From assembly GCA_002070115.1 (NCBI GenBank), contig MWCO01000038.1, forward strand, positions 1-53,193: DNA of 53,193 nt, in the 5' to 3' direction. This document shows positions 47,299-53,193 of this stretch, piece after piece. The stretch's first letter is position 1; every line of letters begins with the position of its first letter. The notes under the pieces were generated by a model. That model searched no databases and was not told the DNA's origin. It saw only the letters and a list, made by a program, of their open reading frames with translations. Position numbers and translations under genes: made by a program. The stretch comes from Deltaproteobacteria bacterium ADurb.Bin207. Lineage in GTDB: Bacteria; Myxococcota_A; Polyangia; Polyangiales; Polyangiaceae.

Positions 47299-47524
47299 CC
47301 CATCGGCAAATTTTGAGTATATCCGTTAATGGATAATTGGCATTCCAGCCATCATCCGGATCGCAAAACCAGCTCCCCGCATCAACCGCATCACTTCCGT
47401 ACCAGGGCCCCCACAACGCGATCGGCCCGAAGGGGCCGCGCGACACCCTCATCCCCACCCTGCCTCACCCACAACGAAAATCACATGGGTGCCGCGGTGA
47501 TGGATACTGCCCTCTCACGCTCCG

Positions 47525-49012
47525 TCATTCTTCGAATAGTTCGAGCCTATCGAAGTCGAGAGCCGCCCCCGAGTCCTGTAACGCAACACGAATCCGAACG
47601 AACGAGGCATTCGCGGGCGCTTTCACCAGTAACGATGGATTCTGCTTATACGATCCCGAGTCCGCAGGAAAATCCTTTGATTTCATAGAGATATACTCTT
47701 GTTGCGCGCTGTAGAACAACGCGTCGATCTTGCTATGGCTACCCCAGTTTCTCGACCACGACTCGATCTGGTAATTTCTTCCCGCGATGACGGGCAGATA
47801 GTCCGTTTGCGCATAAGCGCCCGGGGATGAACAGGAACCACTGAACTTGGTCGTCTGGAAACGAAGATTCTGAAACCCTCCCCCTGGAGCTGGAGACCCG
47901 GCGATTTCAACGAACCAAGCATTGTCCGCATGACAGTTGTGCCAAATCTGCCAGCCCGTAGGCTTGGTGCCCATGTTGCCGGATTCGAAACTGTCCGCGA
48001 AAATGGGAGGGCATATAGCCGGTGTGCAACTGCATTGATTCGCTACCCCCGCAGCCCCACATTGCCTCGGCGCCTTACATGAACCACAGGAAAGACTCTT
48101 CCCACAGCCATCGTCGATCGTGCCGCATTCCGCCATGCTCGAGGCGCAGGTGACCGGTGCGCAAACGCATCGATTCCCCTGGCATGTTCCATACTTGCAT
48201 GTCCCACAAGAAAGAGTCCCGCCGCAGCCGTCCGCAACAGTGCCACATTCAGCGTTGTGCGATACACACGTGGTTGGCGTACATCCACAGCGAAACGGAT
48301 CCTTTCCTCCCCCACAGGTTTGCGGCGCCACGCAGGTTCCACAATCTATTACCCCATCGCACCCGTCCGCGTATGCCCCACAATTCGCTCCGATACTCGC
48401 GCACGTCTTCGGAGTACATGGCTCCGGGCCACAACGGTTTTGCTCCTTCCCTCCGCAGACCATCCCTTTGGGACAGCTTCCACAATGGGCGACCCCACCG
48501 CAACCATCGGAAAGCGTTCCACATTCCGCCTTCACGGACGCGCAAGAGATAGGCGTGCAGCCACATTGATTCTCGATCCCCGCCCCCCCACACACCTCCG
48601 GCTTCGCGCACTCGCCGCACGACAACACATTGCCACATAGATCCGATACCAAACCACAAGCGGCGTTGAGCTGCACACAGGTCTTGGGCGTACATTCGCC
48701 GACGCCACATTGATTGGGTCCCGCACCACCACAGGTTTGGCCCGTGGGGCACGAACCGCAATCCACCGTACCCCCACAGCCGTCAAGCACCGTCCCACAT
48801 TGGGCACTCAAGTCGAGACAGCTTCGTGGGTTACACGGACCCCCTGTTTCATGGACACTTCCCTGATCCCCCGACGCATCCCCCTGATCCCCCGACGCAT
48901 CCCCAGGCCCCGGCGGATGGGCCATCTCCTCTTCCGAGCCGCATCCTATGGGATTTACACAACAAAAGCATAGTGCCACGAGAAAAATCCCGTCGAGGGG
49001 AAGCCGCGCCAT
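47525..49012 (-). CDS. Lipoprotein with six Cys-rich repeats and jelly-roll-like C-terminus
   Basis: Predicted surface lipoprotein of 495 aa. Starting at the ATG at 49012 gives a signal ending NPIGC (lipid Cys24). A GDASGDQ linker, encoded by a perfect 21-nt repeat, is followed by six repeats of about 44 residues with the pattern CTPxTC...CGxxxDGCGG...CGxC...CGG...CG, plus the start of a seventh. Such repeats are common in Myxococcota, where databases often mislabel them. The last 160 residues (from IFADSFESG) look like a carbohydrate-binding beta-sandwich (GRNYQIESWSRN, FVRIRVALQD). Binding of sugars or surfaces is inferred. It lies 35 nt after the phosphomevalonate kinase gene, but a shared function is not obvious. 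Confidence 0.85.
   Translation of the reverse strand: MARLPLDGIFLVALCFCCVNPIGCGSEEEMAHPPGPGDASGDQGDASGDQGSVHETGGPCNPRSCLDLSAQCGTVLDGCGGTVDCGSCPTGQTCGGAGPNQCGVGECTPKTCVQLNAACGLVSDLCGNVLSCGECAKPEVCGGAGIENQCGCTPISCASVKAECGTLSDGCGGVAHCGSCPKGMVCGGKEQNRCGPEPCTPKTCASIGANCGAYADGCDGVIDCGTCVAPQTCGGGKDPFRCGCTPTTCVSHNAECGTVADGCGGTLSCGTCKYGTCQGNRCVCAPVTCASSMAECGTIDDGCGKSLSCGSCKAPRQCGAAGVANQCSCTPAICPPIFADSFESGNMGTKPTGWQIWHNCHADNAWFVEIAGSPAPGGGFQNLRFQTTKFSGSCSSPGAYAQTDYLPVIAGRNYQIESWSRNWGSHSKIDALFYSAQQEYISMKSKDFPADSGSYKQNPSLLVKAPANASFVRIRVALQDSGAALDFDRLELFEE
48861..48902. repeat. Two perfect 21-nt tandem repeats
   Basis: Two perfect copies of a 21-nt unit (beginning CCCTGATCCCCC, 48861-48881 and 48882-48902) in frame with the lipoprotein gene. 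They encode GDASGDQ units of the linker just after the lipid anchor. Copy changes would lengthen or shorten the tether without a frameshift. Confidence 0.9.
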
Positions 49013-49047
49013 GGTCAATCTTGTGCTGCTTTGCTCTCGTTGTCGAG

Positions 49048-49956
49048 TCAATCAAAATCGTCGCCGGAAGGGACCGCATGAACACCACGGGCATTCACTC
49101 CCACCGAAAGCCATTCGAGCCCCGCTCGCTGCAACCCTTGCCTCCAGGCTTCGCATCCCCCTCGCCGCCCCATGCATACCACGATATCCCCACCACCAGC
49201 CCCCGAAGGATACACGATGACGCCGTCCCGCTGCGCCTGGGAAGCCAACGTTCGAAGCTCCTGCGGTACAATCGGAGCGCCCGAGGCATCACCCAAACGA
49301 GCAAGACAATCCCGCTGCTGCGCCATCACGTCGAGAAATGCCGCCAACGACTCCGCCGTCGTCGCCGCTTTGGCCGCCTCACACAACGCATCCATCCTTC
49401 GCCGGTATTCTTGCGGCGCTCGTTTCGCCCACGCCCGGACCGTGGCAAGCATCTCCGGGGTCGAACTGGGCTCCCGCGCAGCATAAATATCGATATGCAA
49501 ATCGTCCGGCAGCGCATGAACTTCATGACGCAACCAGGATCCGTCGAGCCAGCAACGACGCGTCCCCCCATGAGCCGAGGTCGCCACGTCGATGCCACTG
49601 CCCCCCCCCTGCGCCGCTCGATGGGCCCGCATCGCGGGGAGCCATATGCGGTTCGCTAACTCACCTTCCGGCAAAATAGGATGCCTTTCGAGCCATACGA
49701 CGGCCAAACACGCCACCACAATGGCTGCACTCGAACCCAGGCCCAGCTTTCTTCCGTCTTTTCGCAACGACGAAGCATCGAAATAGGGCAAAGGCCCCGT
49801 GGGTAAGGCAACGCGCACCTCCGGCGCTTCGAAAACCGCTTCACGTTCCGAATCCGCCACCACATACCGATCCACCGCCGTCACCAGAGCCGGCGCCCCC
49901 TCGAGTACGGCATAAGCCCCCGAAATCACGATTTTTCCCGGAGCTTTCGCCTTCAT
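49048..49956 (-). CDS. mvaK2: Phosphomevalonate kinase (GHMP family)
   Basis: GHMP kinase that adds the second phosphate in the mevalonate route to isopentenyl diphosphate. 302 aa. Opening APGKIVISGAYAVLEGAPALV, ATP loop KLGLGSSAAIVV (G72-A78 region), GGGSGIDVATSAHGG (like PMK GSGFD), and PSGAGGGDIVVC near the end. GSGIDVA and PYFDASSLRKDGRKLGLG favour phosphomevalonate kinase over mevalonate kinase. Its start overlaps the mvaD stop by 4 nt, so they are one unit. Mevalonate kinase and HMG-CoA enzymes are not in this window. Confidence 0.85.
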   Translation of the reverse strand: MKAKAPGKIVISGAYAVLEGAPALVTAVDRYVVADSEREAVFEAPEVRVALPTGPLPYFDASSLRKDGRKLGLGSSAAIVVACLAVVWLERHPILPEGELANRIWLPAMRAHRAAQGGGSGIDVATSAHGGTRRCWLDGSWLRHEVHALPDDLHIDIYAAREPSSTPEMLATVRAWAKRAPQEYRRRMDALCEAAKAATTAESLAAFLDVMAQQRDCLARLGDASGAPIVPQELRTLASQAQRDGVIVYPSGAGGGDIVVCMGRRGGCEAWRQGLQRAGLEWLSVGVNARGVHAVPSGDDFD

Positions 49957-50939
49957 GGGGAAACGATCTCCGCAGGCCCCCCCACCTCCGATACCATCGT
50001 CCGCAATACCCCCGGTATCCGCTCCAAACGCTCCACCACCTCGTCGGCATCAGCGCCCATCGTGATCACTTTGACATGAGGCCCCGCATCCATCGTCGCA
50101 TAAGCCGACAGCCCCCCCCCGCGCATGTCGCGAACGGCCTGCAATACCGCCAACGTCGTCGGCTCGAAGTAAATGACCGCGGGCGCCGCCGCCATCGCCG
50201 AGGCATGCATCGCAAGGGCGCTCTGCTCGGCCATTTCACCCACTTCTTTCAAGTCTTTCCGCAATATGGCCTCTTCGATGCGGGGAGCCAACCCATGACA
50301 AAAGGCTTTCCACGCCTCAAAGTAAGGGCTCGAAGTCTGCGTATGATTCATCCCCACCGTGGACCCCACGGCTTTCGCCTTATCCGACAAAACCGCCACG
50401 ACAATACGCAAATCCCAATGCTCCGCAGAAGCCAACGGCTCCGCCGGAAGATAGGTCGTAGAACCCTCGCCCGCGCCAAGACGCACAAATCCGCCATAAA
50501 GGCTCCTTGCCGCCGAAGCACTGGATTGCCGGGCCAAATCACTGATACGTGCCCGATCCCACCCAAGCCCAGCCCCCTGCGTCGCAGCTAGCGCAAGCGC
50601 CGCAAACGCAGAGGCACTCGACGCCAACCCCGCGGCCGTGGGAAAATCATTGCTCGAAATAACACGCGCCCGAACCGATATCCCCGCGAACCGACGAACC
50701 CGATCGAGCAGCTCCACCACCCGTTCTCTGCCTCTGCCTTGCTGGATCACGCCATTGACCTGTATCTCGTCGTCGGTGAGCCATTCATCCCATGTCACCC
50801 GGGTGGTCGTCGTCAGAGCTTTCAGCGTCACCGATACGCTGGGAACAGCCGGCATATTGTTTTGCACACTGGCTTTTCCCCAATACTTGGCGAGCGCGAT
50901 ATTGGCATGAGCCCGCGCGGATATGGTGGGATAGGTCAT
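49953..50939 (-). CDS. mvaD: Diphosphomevalonate decarboxylase
   Basis: Makes isopentenyl diphosphate from mevalonate-5-diphosphate, using ATP. 328 aa. Landmarks: ANIALAKYWGK (12-22), SSNDFPTAAGLASSASAFAAL (95-115), RSLYGGFVRLG (145-155), and MDAGPHVKV with D284, the catalytic acidic residue. The loop that is usually GSGSACRS reads SSASAARS (139-146). The gene overlaps the phosphomevalonate kinase by 4 nt. Upstream, the 52-nt gap to the surface-protein gene is AT-rich and may contain its promoter. A mevalonate pathway is known in Myxococcota. Confidence 0.92.
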   Translation of the reverse strand: MTYPTISARAHANIALAKYWGKASVQNNMPAVPSVSVTLKALTTTTRVTWDEWLTDDEIQVNGVIQQGRGRERVVELLDRVRRFAGISVRARVISSNDFPTAAGLASSASAFAALALAATQGAGLGWDRARISDLARQSSASAARSLYGGFVRLGAGEGSTTYLPAEPLASAEHWDLRIVVAVLSDKAKAVGSTVGMNHTQTSSPYFEAWKAFCHGLAPRIEEAILRKDLKEVGEMAEQSALAMHASAMAAAPAVIYFEPTTLAVLQAVRDMRGGGLSAYATMDAGPHVKVITMGADADEVVERLERIPGVLRTMVSEVGGPAEIVSP

Positions 50940-50991
50940 GGATGAGGGGCGCCGTAAGGCGGTAACATGCTGAAATTATTGGTTTTTATTG

Positions 50992-53193
50992 CTATTTGAT
51001 CGGGATGCAGACCTGGTTGGCGTCGCAACTGGTACCGATGGGACATAGTCCGCCGGGCCCACAAGGCAAGAGAATCAATTGGTTGGCGGACTTGCCATCC
51101 ACTCCCTTTCCGCCACTCGAGCCCGCGGTTTCCGCACCGCCTCCAGGCCCGCCAGAACCAGCCGTCGAAACGGCATCGTCGTAATCGAAAAGGTTGGACG
51201 CCGGGGTAGCCGTCAAACCAAAGGCAAAAAAGCCGATCGACGGTCCGCCACAGCCACCGCCGCCGCCGCCGCCAGGTCCTCCCGCGCCACCATCGCCACC
51301 CTTTCCGCCCGCCGAACCAGACCACGTGGTAGGCTGACCACCGAACCCGCCTCGGCCCCCTTGCCCTCCAGGACCGCCAAATCCACCCATACCCCCGTCT
51401 CCACCAGGACCTCGTCGGATCCGGTTGTGCATGATGGTAGGCGCAATGGCTCCGTCCGCGTGAACAAACACGGCAAACGAAGCTCCTCCGGCACCACCCG
51501 GAAGTCCTCCCATACCACCGCAAGCGCCCGCTCCGCCCCCACCGCCGGTCGGGCCAAGCTCGTGGGAAGGACAGCCGCCAAAGGGACGATACATGGTTCC
51601 CCCTCCTCCGCCACCCCCGCCTCCGGCCATTCCCGCAGTTCCGTTTCCACCGGCTTTCGCGGCTGCCGGTATCCACGAAAATGCCCCGTAGGAGCCGAAT
51701 ATGCTGGAACAACCGTTGCCTCCAAGCCCCCCTTGCCCCGTGGGGCCATCCAAACCGTCTTGCCCGTTGTTGCTTTGGATCGCCGAAGGCCAGCCACTTT
51801 CCGTCACATGGCTGCAGGACCAGCCACTATAGGCATCAAAAGTCCAGTCGAACCCGCCCGCGCCCTCCAGTCCGGTCGGAGAGACATATTGGGCCTGGGC
51901 ACCTTGATAAGAACTGCTGTTATAAGAGGGACAGACGATCCCCCCGCCCGGTTTGGCGCTCGCCGCGCATTGCCCATTGACCCCCCCCGCACCGCCAGCA
52001 CGAGTCGTCGCCGCACAAGGCCCGTCACGACGCTCCCCATCCCTGCCCTTGCCGCCGTCCAAGGTAAGAGATACCTGACGGCCATAGCCAGCCGCACCCG
52101 TACTTCCGCGCCCTCCCCGACCTCCTCTTCCGGCGATGACGACATTATTCTGGATGATCAAACGAGAGCCACAGCTTCTTGCGTATACGGCAATGGTCGC
52201 GGCCCCATCGACATCGGAGGCGGGGTTGTCAGGCACATTACGCCCCAAGATATGAAAACCACTGACGATCGTGGTGGATACTCCTTTGCCCAAGCCGACG
52301 GCCGTGATGGTTCCCTTCTGGTCTTTGACGGGCAGTTGTCCTCGGACCGTGGTGGGGTGAAGCAAAATATCCCGGCCGAAGAAGTCCGGGGCGTATCCAC
52401 CGTACATCTTCAGCCCTTCTGTTAGCACGATGTTTTCATCGTAGGTGCCTTCGGCCACCAGGATATATCGTTTCCCGGAAGCGGGTAGAGCGGTGATCGC
52501 CTGCTGGATGGTTCGATAAGGATTGGTCCTCGTTCCCGTTCCCACCGCCGCATTCCCCGCCCACACGAAAAGCGCATGCTCGATGACCCCATCGACCCCA
52601 TCGCAGTTTTCATCGACAAAGTCTTCGCTAGAAGTCGGAAACTCACCCATATCCGGTTCGTCTTGCGTAAGATTGCCGGCTATGCGACGACACTCGCAGC
52701 CGTCCGAAGCGTTTCCGTTGGTGTCGACATATTCATAGGTTTTTCCACCGATGGTTTCTTTCCTGCATTGCATACGACATACAGGCATAGAAGGGGTCGC
52801 GTCGCAGACTCCGTTGGCATGATGGATCTGCGAAGACCAATATTTCGTGCAATCGTTATGACAGAATCCACAATGCTCGTTCGTATCGTACTTACCGGTC
52901 ACGGCATTGACGAATCCTTCATCGATTTTTCCATCGCAATCGTTGTCCGTTCCGTCGCAAATCTCGACGTTATCGCTGATATCGCAGGTGCTCCAGGAGT
53001 ATAACCCCGAGGATAGGGAGCAGGTTTGCCTACCGATGCAGGTATCGACGAAACAGGAGCGTACGAGCCCGGCATTGTCGTTATTGCAGACGCAAGAGCC
53101 GGAAATGGGGACGCATTGGGATTGTCCCAAGTAGGATTGGCATTGATAGCCAGCAGGACAGGCGGTGCCGTAGGGGGAATTTTCATCACAACT
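50992..53193 (-). CDS. MopE/beta-helix/Gly-rich surface protein, partial at right edge
   Basis: At least 733 aa; the frame stays open to the window edge (upstream codons give ACPAGYQCQSYLGQSQC), so the true N-terminus and signal lie outside. Cys-rich segments lead to MopE-type metal-binding ICDGTDNDCDGKIDEGF. Next is a DUF1565-like parallel beta-helix: GTGTRTNPYRTIQQAI, YILVAEGTYDENI, LKMYGGYA. The rest is very rich in Gly-Gly-X runs (for example GGMGGFGGPGGQGGRGG), a pattern of extracellular Myxococcota proteins. It ends with a Cys-containing tail (CGPGGLCPIGTSCDANQVC). Likely a secreted or surface structural protein; function unknown. mvaD follows 52 nt later. Confidence 0.85.
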   Translation of the reverse strand, partial: SCDENSPYGTACPAGYQCQSYLGQSQCVPISGSCVCNNDNAGLVRSCFVDTCIGRQTCSLSSGLYSWSTCDISDNVEICDGTDNDCDGKIDEGFVNAVTGKYDTNEHCGFCHNDCTKYWSSQIHHANGVCDATPSMPVCRMQCRKETIGGKTYEYVDTNGNASDGCECRRIAGNLTQDEPDMGEFPTSSEDFVDENCDGVDGVIEHALFVWAGNAAVGTGTRTNPYRTIQQAITALPASGKRYILVAEGTYDENIVLTEGLKMYGGYAPDFFGRDILLHPTTVRGQLPVKDQKGTITAVGLGKGVSTTIVSGFHILGRNVPDNPASDVDGAATIAVYARSCGSRLIIQNNVVIAGRGGRGGRGSTGAAGYGRQVSLTLDGGKGRDGERRDGPCAATTRAGGAGGVNGQCAASAKPGGGIVCPSYNSSSYQGAQAQYVSPTGLEGAGGFDWTFDAYSGWSCSHVTESGWPSAIQSNNGQDGLDGPTGQGGLGGNGCSSIFGSYGAFSWIPAAAKAGGNGTAGMAGGGGGGGGGTMYRPFGGCPSHELGPTGGGGGAGACGGMGGLPGGAGGASFAVFVHADGAIAPTIMHNRIRRGPGGDGGMGGFGGPGGQGGRGGFGGQPTTWSGSAGGKGGDGGAGGPGGGGGGGCGGPSIGFFAFGLTATPASNLFDYDDAVSTAGSGGPGGGAETAGSSGGKGVDGKSANQLILLPCGPGGLCPIGTSCDANQVCIPIK

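Larger units (their letters stand above)
46920..47524. other. AT-rich intergenic region upstream of the fab cluster
   Basis: About 600 nt. The part near fabG (46920-47140) is GC-normal; 47141-47340 is unusually AT-rich for this window and carries the promoter and inverted repeat listed separately. Several open frames cross it, but I support none as genes. The part 47341-47524 shows nothing recognisable. Confidence 0.6.

Noticed and set aside
51200..51700. Dense short repeats that could suggest a CRISPR array
   Set aside because: They are coding Gly-Gly-X runs with no fixed repeat/spacer pattern.
51079..52425. Long plus-strand open frame opposite the surface-protein gene
   Set aside because: It mirrors the Gly-rich coding strand, is full of Arg, Pro and Ser in a pattern typical of an antisense shadow, and has no family motif.

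Overview
The window looks like a chromosomal segment of a Gram-negative, predatory-type or social bacterium of the Myxococcota (former Deltaproteobacteria) or a near relative. The signs are many large lipoproteins with Cys-rich, EGF-like, MopE-like or Gly-rich modules, a membrane Ser/Thr kinase with a myxobacterial layout, an MglA-type GTPase, an FHA protein fused to a CpaF-like domain, and a bacterial mevalonate pathway pair (phosphomevalonate kinase and diphosphomevalonate decarboxylase). DNA is moderately GC-rich, apart from one AT-rich island near 47.15-47.34 kb. The species cannot be named from this sequence.

Layout. 0-14.2 kb is an accessory, envelope-rich region: two tandem paralogous Cys-rich lipoproteins (minus), a dead IS5-type transposase remnant, a GH43-like lipoprotein with an EGF-like module, two smaller lipoproteins, an RlmL-type 23S rRNA methyltransferase, a transmembrane Ser/Thr kinase and a probable outer-membrane beta-barrel. 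14.8-23.8 kb is a two-gene operon of giant (about 1,500 aa) metzincin-type zinc protease lipoproteins that ends in a strong hairpin. 24.3-35.3 kb carries another beta-barrel (minus), then a plus-strand run: a TPR protein with a degenerate caspase-like head and a possible degenerate M48-like tail, ferritin, an unknown protein, a GspE/PilB ATPase overlapping a Ycf46-like AAA+ ATPase, an AI-2E-family permease and a flippase-like membrane protein.

35.3-41.4 kb is a signalling patch. A minus-strand operon encodes an MglA-like GTPase, a PocR-domain histidine kinase (overlapping by 4 nt) and ThiL; a TlpA-like lipoprotein lies downstream. Divergent from it is an FHA-CpaF-like protein in which every recognisable ATPase motif has been lost. 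41.6-46.9 kb is core housekeeping on the minus strand: fabG-acpP-fabF-rpiB-nrdR-ribD and then def, preceded by a good sigma70-like promoter with an inverted repeat at the predicted start of transcription. 47.5-53.2 kb (minus) holds a right-edge-truncated MopE/beta-helix/Gly-rich surface protein, the mvaD-phosphomevalonate kinase pair (4-nt overlap) and a lipoprotein with six Cys-rich repeats.

Most distinctive are the pseudoenzymes: FHA-pseudo-CpaF, the pseudo-caspase TPR protein, and an MglA-like GTPase translationally coupled to a sensor kinase with no MglB or response regulator beside it. Together they suggest signalling or scaffolding roles not described by the parent families. No tRNA, rRNA, CRISPR array or riboswitch was seen.
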